DNA from: Flagellimonas zhangzhouensis
GTDB taxonomy: Bacteria; Bacteroidota; Bacteroidia; Flavobacteriales; Flavobacteriaceae
Direction: 5' to 3'
DNA length: 64,000 bases
NCBI RefSeq assembly: GCF_900102925.1
Contig: NZ_FNKI01000002.1
Coordinates: 1,054,001 to 1,118,000 of the forward strand
Both the position numbers and the translations under genes were made by a program. This document shows, piece by piece, positions 38,348 to 45,666 of this stretch; the stretch's first letter is position 1, and each line of letters starts with the position of its first letter. A model generated the notes under the pieces. That model was not told where the DNA came from and made no database searches. It saw nothing but the letters and a program-made list of their open reading frames with translations.

Positions 38348-40096
38348 TCAAATAATCAAACGGACACCACCAAGCTCTTGAAGTGGGTAAGGGAATTTGT
38401 CACTGGGGCTACCGATAAACATAAAATTGATGGGGATGTTCCATTCTTCCGAAAGCTTTTTGATCAGTTGTGGGGTGAATTCCCCATGCAGTTGAATGTA
38501 ATCCACTTTAATTTCTGGGTACTCTCGGTCCAAAACATTTAAATCCGAAACAAAACTTTGGGTCGCTTGTTCCCCTTCAGGAAAAACAGAAACAATCTTT
38601 AATTTTCTGGTATGCTCGTTATTTCTGATGTAGAGGAGAACCTTGTTCAAAGCAGCTACATCATCTTTTTTAGTGAAATACACAAACTCTTGATCATTGA
38701 TCTTATCAATGGTTTTATTGATACTCTGGTACGATTTGACCAAAAAGCGATTTACAGGATCTAAGAAATATCGAATCAAACGTAGCAATAATTTTAAAAG
38801 GGCTGTTCGGTTTAACATGACCAAAACCAAGGCAATGGTCGGAATAAAATATTCCATGAACACGGCCAAATAATCTGGGTTCAGGATGATGTTTCCAATC
38901 AATGCAGTAATCACGGCCAATATGGCAATCAACAAAGAAATCCATCCAGAACGCTCAGGACGTGGTAAATGTTTTCTGCGAACTTTGAGTAATATATTTC
39001 CGATCCCGAATAACGCCATCACTGATAAAAATGCAATGGTGTAGACACCTGCCAAAGCTTCTAAATTTCCCTCTGTGATCAACAAAATGGACACACAGAG
39101 CATAAAAAACACAATGGCGATGCGATAGGTGCTTCCATTTTTATTGCGTTTTAAGAGAAAAGGAGGTAGGATCCTATCCAAAGTAATTCGTTCTACAAGT
39201 CCCGAAACACCCACAAATGAAGTCAAAACCGCTCCACTCAATACGAGCACGGCATCAATGGATACCAAAAATGCCAACCAAGACCCGCTGACCTGATTTC
39301 CCATGATGGATAAAAGGGCTTCGCTATTGGATTCTATTTCAGAAATGGGCAATACGGCCAAGGCTAAAAATGCAATCAATGGATTAAAAATGGTGACCAC
39401 CACCCACATATTCCGAAGCGTTTTTGGAAACACGCCTTTTTTCTGTTCTTCCACAAAGTTGGCTGAGCTTTCAAACCCACTGATGCCCAGCATAGCGGCA
39501 GAAAAACCAAAAAACAAGGCCATGGGTAATGCCCCATGCTTCACGGGAAGCGCATTATTTTCCATAAAAACCTTTAATCCGTTTTCAAAAAGATAAAAAC
39601 CAGCAAAGGAGGACAGCAAAACCAACGAGGATAAATGAAAAATGAAAATTCCGATGGCGACTTTGGAGGATTCACCGATTCCGATAATGACCAATCCCAT
39701 AAAAACAGCAAGAAGCCCAATGGTTGCCATAATCACGGGTAAGTGGGGAACAATATTTTTCAAATAGGCCATCGCTTCATTGGCGGAAATCACTGCAGTT
39801 GCCATATACGATAAGAGTGTGAGTGCAGCTGCCAAGGAGGCCATTCCTTTGCTTGTGGTATTCAATAGAGCGTTGTAGGCCCCTCCGTTCATCGGCAGGG
39901 CACCGACAACTTCCCCATAAATCTTTCTGAATAAAAAGAGAACGACCCCGACAATCAATAGTGAGATCCATGCATATTGACCAGCGTGTATTACGGCCAA
40001 GGCGGATACGTACAGGCAAGAAGAACTGATATCGTTACCACTGATGGAGGTAGAGGCCAACTCTCCGAGTTTTGCTCTTAATTTTTGTGGTTCCAT
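38348..40096 (-). CDS. APC-superfamily amino acid permease
   Basis: 582 aa, about twelve transmembrane helices through residue 440, followed by a roughly 120-residue cytoplasmic tail (from about SINKTIDKIN). The first helix carries the STSISGNDISSS-type unwound APC signature, and the NGGAYNALL motif follows in the second helical region. A proton- or cation-coupled uptake of an amino acid or polyamine is likely, substrate unknown. The tail region VFPEGEQATQSFVSDLN resembles a universal-stress or ligand-sensing fold. No same-strand partner within 100 bp. Confidence 0.88.
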   Translation of the reverse strand: MEPQKLRAKLGELASTSISGNDISSSCLYVSALAVIHAGQYAWISLLIVGVVLFLFRKIYGEVVGALPMNGGAYNALLNTTSKGMASLAAALTLLSYMATAVISANEAMAYLKNIVPHLPVIMATIGLLAVFMGLVIIGIGESSKVAIGIFIFHLSSLVLLSSFAGFYLFENGLKVFMENNALPVKHGALPMALFFGFSAAMLGISGFESSANFVEEQKKGVFPKTLRNMWVVVTIFNPLIAFLALAVLPISEIESNSEALLSIMGNQVSGSWLAFLVSIDAVLVLSGAVLTSFVGVSGLVERITLDRILPPFLLKRNKNGSTYRIAIVFFMLCVSILLITEGNLEALAGVYTIAFLSVMALFGIGNILLKVRRKHLPRPERSGWISLLIAILAVITALIGNIILNPDYLAVFMEYFIPTIALVLVMLNRTALLKLLLRLIRYFLDPVNRFLVKSYQSINKTIDKINDQEFVYFTKKDDVAALNKVLLYIRNNEHTRKLKIVSVFPEGEQATQSFVSDLNVLDREYPEIKVDYIQLHGEFTPQLIKKLSEEWNIPINFMFIGSPSDKFPYPLQELGGVRLII

Positions 40097-40149
40097 GAAT
40101 GCTGGTTTATAAAACCTGCATCTAAGGTAGTGCTAACGTCCAAAAATTC

Positions 40150-40157
40150 TAAATTTG
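40150..40157 (+). promoter_or_regulatory. Candidate -7 box for the Tudor-like protein gene
   Basis: TAAATTTG, 22 bp before the ATG at 40180; matches TAnnTTTG. No -33 TTG at the expected distance. Confidence 0.35.
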
Positions 40158-40179
40158 AGGACATAAAATAATTTTAAAC

Positions 40180-40701
40180 ATGAAAATATTAGGCATTGGC
40201 TCCAGAATTGATCATCCAGAATTTGGTAAAGGGGTGGTAACCAACGTTTCATCCAAACATTATTGGGTAACCTTTTTGGAGAGTGGTTTGGAGACGATAG
40301 ATCTGGATGCTGAATTTGAAGTGATAGAAGGTGTGGAGGACGAAGTGGATAGTGTTAGTTTTTTTGATGTAGAACGTTCTTTGGTGAAAATATTGGAAAA
40401 GTGGAGCGATTCACATGAAAAAGTAGCCATTGCTGATAAATGGAGGGGCGGCAAATTGGTTTTGGAACCAGGTGACGCTACAGCAAGTAAAGAAATGCCC
40501 ATAGATACTTTCTTTCATAAAATTGTGATGGTGCGCGACCGTATCCGTGTGATGGAACAAAAGATAAATAGCAGCAAAAACTTGGACGACCAAGAAAAGG
40601 TGGATCTACAACAATACATAACTCGTATTTATGGCAGCTTGACCAGTTTCAATGTGCTGTTCAAGACTAAAAGTGATCATTTTGTTGGGGAGAAAAGTTA
40701 A
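40180..40701 (+). CDS. Stand-alone SH3/Tudor-like domain protein
   Basis: 173 aa, family not recognised by name. The first about 50 residues (LGIGSRIDHPEFGKGVVTN...VTFLESGLETIDL) closely resemble the C-terminal tail of the UvrD/PcrA-like helicase at 18989-21322 (LGIGALVNHTRFGRGKVLN...IHFDNGGIKKLLL). The rest is helical and charged, ending in a predicted amphipathic helix. Tudor-like tails of helicases bind RNA polymerase, so a transcription-coupled or nucleic-acid role is possible but is inference. It faces the TIGR03915 gene tail-to-tail, 6 bp apart. Confidence 0.8.
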   Translation: MKILGIGSRIDHPEFGKGVVTNVSSKHYWVTFLESGLETIDLDAEFEVIEGVEDEVDSVSFFDVERSLVKILEKWSDSHEKVAIADKWRGGKLVLEPGDATASKEMPIDTFFHKIVMVRDRIRVMEQKINSSKNLDDQEKVDLQQYITRIYGSLTSFNVLFKTKSDHFVGEKS

Positions 40702-40707
40702 GGATAA

Positions 40708-41484
40708 TTAAACCGCCTCTTTCTTCTCGCTCAAATACTTCCAATAGCGTTTAGGTACATGTTGCGTATGCAATTTTGGGTTGATTCGTGATGCAATATT
40801 GGTGCTTTTAAAGTAATCGTTCCATAAAGCTTGATATTCGTATTCTTCGGGAGCAAAGGCATTACTTTTTACCGTTTTATTGTGGTGAATGTCTTTTAGG
40901 TTTAGTGATACCATTTCTACATGATCTAAATCGTAATAAATCCCATAATTGCGCTTAACATCATAAATCAACCATTTTTGGTCTGCATAGCGGTCACGAA
41001 AATGCTTGGAGATCAAAGGCAACACATCAAAATCGGGCTCAATATTGGCGAAATAGATATTATCCTTGGTCAACTGAAACCGAACAAAAGCTTCCATTCG
41101 ATGTTTTTCTCGTCCCACTTTTCTGGCCAATTGCGCAATGTGAAGTACTGTTGCATCAGAATAGTCCAAATACTTGCCACTTTTGGTGCGCATCAATTTT
41201 TGAATGTAGGTATAAAGCATCATTTCCACACTTTCGGTTTCACTCAAAAAAGCAAAGTAGACATTGGAAATGGCATTATGACTTTTGTTACGGATACCGT
41301 TCCAAACCCTTTTGGCCTTTTCTATATTTGTGAAAATCGTTTCAGATTCAGAAAACAATCCATTTTGGGATTGGTTGTTTTTCTGAATGTCGGCCACATT
41401 GATTTTTTCATCAAAGGCGACGAAGACGGCGGTCAAAAATCCGTTAAAACTACCGTCATAAACTAAAGTTGTTGAAACATTCAT
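40708..41484 (-). CDS. TIGR03915-family putative DNA repair protein
   Basis: 258 aa. The N-terminus TTLVYDGSFNGFLTAVFVAFDEK and the central RMEAFVRFQLTKDNIYFANIEPDFDVLPLI-type region (residues about 138-168) match the family that is consistently paired with the radical SAM protein TIGR03916 and, in other genomes, with the uracil-binding protein UdgX. The pair is thought to act in DNA repair or modification; no chemistry is established. It starts 33 bp after the radical SAM gene, so one operon is likely, under control of the operator array at 42.8 kb. Confidence 0.9.
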   Translation of the reverse strand: MNVSTTLVYDGSFNGFLTAVFVAFDEKINVADIQKNNQSQNGLFSESETIFTNIEKAKRVWNGIRNKSHNAISNVYFAFLSETESVEMMLYTYIQKLMRTKSGKYLDYSDATVLHIAQLARKVGREKHRMEAFVRFQLTKDNIYFANIEPDFDVLPLISKHFRDRYADQKWLIYDVKRNYGIYYDLDHVEMVSLNLKDIHHNKTVKSNAFAPEEYEYQALWNDYFKSTNIASRINPKLHTQHVPKRYWKYLSEKKEAV

Positions 41485-41517
41485 AGTGCTTACGTTTTTG
41501 TTGTTATTTGCACATTG

Positions 41518-42780
41518 TTAATTGAACAACGACAATTGTGTAATGTACTGATTCCGAAATTTGCCAGAAGAATTTTGAAGAATCATTCCTTTAATCTTAT
41601 CCGCATCCAAATCACGACGTTCCCACAAACGGGAGTCGCACACCATAAAATATTGTGCACGGTTGAGGGCCACTCCAATCTTTTTAAGATGGTCCCAGTT
41701 CAGTTTTCTAAATTTTCTTGCCTTAATAATTTTATCCACCGATCGCATTCCAATACCTGGTATGCGAGCCAATAGGTTTTTGTCCGCCGAATTTACATCC
41801 ACAGGAAAATAATGCAGGTTACGCAATGCCCAAGAGAGCTTTGGGTCAACTTCCATATCCAAGTTAGGATGTTGGTTGTTCAAGATTTCTCCAATCGAGA
41901 ATCCATAGAAGCGCAACAGCCAATCCGTCTGATACAATCTATTTTCACGCAGCATAGGTACTTGTGAACCAATTGCAGGCAAGCGTGAATCATGAGTTAC
42001 GGGAACATAACCAGAATAATATACCCGTTTCATGTTGTAGGTCTTGTAATAATAAGTCGCGGAGTACATGATGTCTTTATCTGATTCGCCAGATGCTCCC
42101 ACAATCATTTGTGTGCTCTGTCCTGCAGGGGCATATTTTGGTGTGCTTCGAATGATTTTTCGTTCTGAATTGTAACGAACAATTTCATTCTTGACCTTTT
42201 CCATAGGTTTGGTGAAGTCTTCGTGCTTTTTCTCTGGAGCCAATAATTTTAACCCTGAAATAGTGGGCACCTCAATATTTACGGAAAGTCGGTCGGCATA
42301 CAACCCAGCTTCATACATCAATTCATCACTTGCGCCTGGAATGGATTTTAAATGAATATATCCATTGAAATTTTCTTCTTCACGTAGTTTTTTGGCAACG
42401 GCTACCAAACGTTCCATGGTGTGGTCTGGACTTTTAAAAATACCAGAGCTTAAAAACAGTCCTTCAATATAATTTCTACGGTAAAAATTTATGGTAAGGT
42501 CAACCACTTCCTGTACCTTAAAAGCAGCTCTTTGAACATCATTGCTTTTTCGGGTAACACAATAGGCACAATCAAAAATACAGTGATTGGTCAACAGAAT
42601 TTTCAATAAGGAAACACATCTGCCATCTGCTGTGTAGGTATGGCAAATTCCCATTTTAGAAGCATTACCTAGACCTTTGTCCTTGTTGGTTCGGTTACTT
42701 CCGCTGCTGGCGCAGGAGACATCATATTTTGCAGCATCAGCCAATATATTCAATTTTTCGCGTATCCTATCGAAGTTCAT
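41518..42780 (-). CDS. Putative DNA modification/repair radical SAM protein (TIGR03916)
   Basis: 420 aa. The radical SAM cluster motif is C67-x3-C71-x2-C74 (NHCIFDCAYC). Three extra cysteines (C23, C46, C55) lie before it. The C-terminal part holds a helix-hairpin-helix, LLARIPGIGMRSVDKIIKAR, as in DNA-binding repair enzymes. ATG 42780 was chosen; an upstream TTG at 42798 sits inside operator copy 1 and would be an unlikely start. First gene of the pair with TIGR03915. It diverges from the XRE-S24 repressor gene across 140 bp containing four operator copies, so regulation by that repressor is very likely. Confidence 0.92.
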   Translation of the reverse strand: MNFDRIREKLNILADAAKYDVSCASSGSNRTNKDKGLGNASKMGICHTYTADGRCVSLLKILLTNHCIFDCAYCVTRKSNDVQRAAFKVQEVVDLTINFYRRNYIEGLFLSSGIFKSPDHTMERLVAVAKKLREEENFNGYIHLKSIPGASDELMYEAGLYADRLSVNIEVPTISGLKLLAPEKKHEDFTKPMEKVKNEIVRYNSERKIIRSTPKYAPAGQSTQMIVGASGESDKDIMYSATYYYKTYNMKRVYYSGYVPVTHDSRLPAIGSQVPMLRENRLYQTDWLLRFYGFSIGEILNNQHPNLDMEVDPKLSWALRNLHYFPVDVNSADKNLLARIPGIGMRSVDKIIKARKFRKLNWDHLKKIGVALNRAQYFMVCDSRLWERRDLDADKIKGMILQNSSGKFRNQYITQLSLFN

Positions 42781-42783
42781 AAG

Positions 42784-42862
42784 TTGGAAATATTCCAATC
42801 AAAAATATGGAAATAATCCAATAAATGGAAATAATCCATAATTATTTTTGGAAATAATCCAA
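42784..42862. promoter_or_regulatory. Array of four 15-bp near-palindromic operators
   Basis: Consensus TTGGAAATAATCCAA, with half-sites TTGGA/TCCAA. Copy 1 is 42784-42798 (centre ATATT variant), copy 2 is 42807-42821, copy 3 is 42825-42839, copy 4 is 42848-42862. Start-to-start spacings are 23, 18 and 23 bp, close to whole helical turns. The array lies between the radical SAM gene and the XRE-S24 repressor gene, covers the candidate -7 box of the former, and overlaps the -33 region of the latter. Most likely binding sites of that repressor. Confidence 0.8.
42800..42807 (-). promoter_or_regulatory. Candidate -7 box for the radical SAM/TIGR03915 operon
   Basis: TATTTTTG on the - strand (TAnnTTTG), squeezed between operator copies 1 and 2; repressor bound to either copy would block it. 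The -33 element is not clear. Confidence 0.45.
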
Positions 42863-42876
42863 AACACCTATATTTG
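42847..42876 (+). promoter_or_regulatory. Promoter of the XRE-S24 repressor gene
   Basis: TTTG (42847-42850), 18 bp spacer, TATATTTG (42869-42876). Good fit to the Bacteroidota promoter. Operator copy 4 overlaps the -33 element and the spacer, which predicts autorepression. The ATG is 44 bp after the -7 box. Confidence 0.6.
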
Positions 42877-42920
42877 AGATTGGATTGTCAGCTTGATACG
42901 TTCGATTTGACATTAGCAAC

Positions 42921-43682
42921 ATGAAGATGGAAAATGAAATAACCTTAAAAAGATTTACTGACCTCCGTAGGGAACTTGGTTATACACAAACCGATTTCGC
43001 CAATTTGTTGGGGGTTAAAAACACCACAGCCGATATAGAGCGGGGGAGAACCAAGCTTTCTGGAAAAGTAGTGGCTGAATTGTTGAAGCAATTCAAAATT
43101 AATCCGCTGTGGTTGTTCGGAGAAAGTGATCAAAAACATTTGGATACCTCCAAAACCAGTGTGATCCCAAAGGTGGTTACGGTTGATAATTCTGATAATG
43201 ATAATATGGTGATGGTGAATGCAAAAGCCGCTGCGGGTTATCCGCAGAATATTGCAGATACAAGCTGGTACCAACAGTTACCTGCTTTTGATATGCCCAT
43301 TCCAGAATTCCGAAATGCGACCTATCGCGGTTTTCAGGTTGAGGGGGACAGTATGTTGCCGAATTTAAGGCCCAATGATTGGGTGTTGGCCCGTGCCATT
43401 GAGCACATTGATCATGTTAGTGCCAATAAGATGTATGTGGTGGTGCTGCAAGATTCTGTTATGGTGAAGAAAATTGAGCGGAAACCGAATTCCAACAATA
43501 TCACTCTCGTATCATTAAATGAAACCTATCCACCTTATGAAATCAAACCATTTCAAATTCAGGAAATTTGGGAGGTGAGCAGTAAATTGACGTTTAATGT
43601 GGATGCCACTACCGAAACGGGATTGCTTAAGCAATTACAACAATCCATGGATGAGTTGAAAAAGCAAATTGCTGGAAGTTAG
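42921..43682 (+). CDS. XRE-family, LexA/CI-like repressor with S24 autopeptidase domain
   Basis: 253 aa. An N-terminal HTH of the XRE type (TDFANLLGVKNTTADIERGR, about residues 21-45) is joined to a LexA/CI-like S24 domain. The autocleavage site is A105-G106 (KAAAGYPQ), the nucleophile S144 (EGDSM) and the general base K183 (VMVKKIER). All the parts needed for RecA-stimulated self-cleavage are therefore present. It differs from LexA in its XRE rather than winged helix. Divergent from the DNA repair pair and beside the operator array, it is predicted to repress both the pair and itself. Confidence 0.92.
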   Translation: MKMENEITLKRFTDLRRELGYTQTDFANLLGVKNTTADIERGRTKLSGKVVAELLKQFKINPLWLFGESDQKHLDTSKTSVIPKVVTVDNSDNDNMVMVNAKAAAGYPQNIADTSWYQQLPAFDMPIPEFRNATYRGFQVEGDSMLPNLRPNDWVLARAIEHIDHVSANKMYVVVLQDSVMVKKIERKPNSNNITLVSLNETYPPYEIKPFQIQEIWEVSSKLTFNVDATTETGLLKQLQQSMDELKKQIAGS

Positions 43683-43691
43683 TTTCGAATT

Positions 43692-44687
43692 CTAGAAACG
43701 AACACCCTTTGTTTTGGTTTGAATACGCATTAGGTAATTGTGTGCCGTCATATAAAGGACAGAGCCATCGTCGCCCCAAGTACAATTAGCAGTGCGTTGC
43801 CCAGTTTCTATTCGTCCCAACAACTTTCCATTTGGAGTAAGAACCAAAACACCACTGGGACCTGTTGAGAAAATAGTTCCATCCTTGGCAACTTTAATCC
43901 CATCCAAAGAACCGATGAGTCCTGCATTTTGTAATTCAGTAGCATCAAAAAAGATGCGTCCCGAATCCAATTTACCATCATTTTGAATGTTATACGCCAT
44001 TATATAAGGAGCATTGGAATCGGATTGGTTAACGTAAAGTATTTTCTCATTTGGAGATAATGCTACACCATTGGGTCTGGTTAAATTGCTTACTACCATC
44101 GAAACATCTCCATTTGGGTCAATTTTAAAAACACCGAACTCTTCTATTTCCCTAGAGGTATCATCTTGTTGTTTAGGCAAACCATATGGAGGGTCTGTAA
44201 AATAATAAGTGCCATTTGAGACTTCCACAATATCGTTTGGACTATTGAACCGTTTGCCGTTCCAAGTATCCGCTACGGTTACTTTCCCACCTTGGTTCAA
44301 TGGCATGCGTGAGATTCTTCGGTCTCCATGTTCGCAGGCCACCAATTCACCATTGTTGTTGATGATCAACCCATTGCTGCCAGGTTCATTACTGTAAGGT
44401 AGAATGCCTGTGTAGCCCGATGGTTTTAAAAAAGCAGAAATTCCCTCACCATCTTTCCATTTAAAAATGGTGTTCTGTGGTGCGTCAGAAAATAAAAGAA
44501 AGTTACCCTCTTTAACCCAAACAGGACCTTCCGACCAAATAAATCCATCAGCAAGCACCTCGATTTTGGCATCCTTAGCAATATAATCATAAAAAGCATT
44601 GTCCAGGGCCACAAGATTTCCTGTGGTTTTTTGTTGGCCAAAACCACTTAAGGCAATACTGAATAGGAGAAGGATTAAGTTTTTCAT
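43692..44687 (-). CDS. SMP-30/gluconolactonase/LRE-family protein, secreted
   Basis: 331 aa, signal peptide of about 18 residues (LLLFSIALSGFGQ), then a six-bladed beta-propeller. Signatures include SEGPVWVKEGNFLLFSDAPQN, FNSPNDIVEVSNGTYYFTDPPYG and RPNGVALSPNEKILYVNQSD. These calcium-dependent propellers are lactonases or lactonase-like; likely a periplasmic sugar lactonase, but the specific substrate is unknown. It is 48 bp after the ATP-grasp gene on the same strand and converges with the repressor gene. Confidence 0.9.
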   Translation of the reverse strand: MKNLILLLFSIALSGFGQQKTTGNLVALDNAFYDYIAKDAKIEVLADGFIWSEGPVWVKEGNFLLFSDAPQNTIFKWKDGEGISAFLKPSGYTGILPYSNEPGSNGLIINNNGELVACEHGDRRISRMPLNQGGKVTVADTWNGKRFNSPNDIVEVSNGTYYFTDPPYGLPKQQDDTSREIEEFGVFKIDPNGDVSMVVSNLTRPNGVALSPNEKILYVNQSDSNAPYIMAYNIQNDGKLDSGRIFFDATELQNAGLIGSLDGIKVAKDGTIFSTGPSGVLVLTPNGKLLGRIETGQRTANCTWGDDGSVLYMTAHNYLMRIQTKTKGVRF

Positions 44688-44735
44688 TTTGAAATATTTA
44701 TATAAATATAAAAATATCCATCAACCAAACTGTGA

Positions 44736-45656
44736 TTAGTTGAAATCGCAAGTTTTTATGATGCCTTTTGCTAAGGTGTCTGCAGCTTTTAGATTTAAGC
44801 GAAACCAAAGTTCGGGTTCAAAAATTTCCAATTCGGCCAAAGCCCAATTCCCATCATTATCCTTGAAAATATCTACTCTGGCATAAATGGGCAATTCTGG
44901 CGCAGCGTGAACTACCTTTTGCGCAAATGCAATCTGTGTTTCATCTGGGGTGTAATTGTGAACAGTTCCACCAAAATCATCCTGAACCCTAAAATCACCC
45001 TTTTTGGCTATTTTGAGAACTGCATGAGTAAACTCGCCGTTGAAAACCATCATAGAGATTTCCCCCTCCGAAACTATATGGTACTGAAATTCCTGCAGCA
45101 TCATTGCTTCTTCTTTCACTAAAGCTTGAAAAATGACTTCATGCTTAGAAATTTCATCGCTTTTGATTTTGTAGGTGTGTCGAGCCGCCCCAGAAACACA
45201 GGGTTTTAGAATATAGATATCAGTTGTGAATCTATGTCTCGATTTTGCATTTTCAATGGCCTCTGCTAGGCTTATTTCAGAACCTTTCTCTATGAAAACC
45301 GTCTTGGGAATGGTTACTCTCGCATAAGATAGGTCTTGCAAATAATGCTTGTCAATATTCCAATGAATAAGCTCCTTGGAATTGATGAATTGGGTTTGTT
45401 TGGATGCTTTTTCCAACCATTCGGAGAATTCTTTAAAACGGTCAAAATAGTCCCAAGTGGTTCGAAACAAGGCATATTTGGTGGAGGACCAATCAAAATT
45501 AGGGTCGTCCCAAGATTTGCGAATCACATTCAACCCTTTATTTTTCAAGGCATCCAAAACCAATTGGTCTTCTTGGAGCACATTTTGAATGTAGGGTGTA
45601 TTTTTTTTAGGGGCCACGTAGCGGTGGTCCGTCAAAACTACAACATCAAATTTCAT
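44736..45656 (-). CDS. ATP-grasp domain protein (RimK/glutathione-synthetase-like)
   Basis: 306 aa ATP-grasp fold. The ATP-binding lysine strand is YILKPCVSGAARHTYKI, and the metal ligands fall in YARVDIFKD...LAELEIFEPELWFRL near the C-terminus. These enzymes ligate a carboxylate to an amine or thiol through an acyl phosphate. Substrate cannot be named. It follows ggt by 10 bp on the same strand, so it may act on gamma-glutamyl or related peptides, which is only inference. It could also be a peptide or siderophore-type ligase. Confidence 0.85.
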   Translation of the reverse strand: MKFDVVVLTDHRYVAPKKNTPYIQNVLQEDQLVLDALKNKGLNVIRKSWDDPNFDWSSTKYALFRTTWDYFDRFKEFSEWLEKASKQTQFINSKELIHWNIDKHYLQDLSYARVTIPKTVFIEKGSEISLAEAIENAKSRHRFTTDIYILKPCVSGAARHTYKIKSDEISKHEVIFQALVKEEAMMLQEFQYHIVSEGEISMMVFNGEFTHAVLKIAKKGDFRVQDDFGGTVHNYTPDETQIAFAQKVVHAAPELPIYARVDIFKDNDGNWALAELEIFEPELWFRLNLKAADTLAKGIIKTCDFN

Positions 45657-45666
45657 TTGCTATTAA

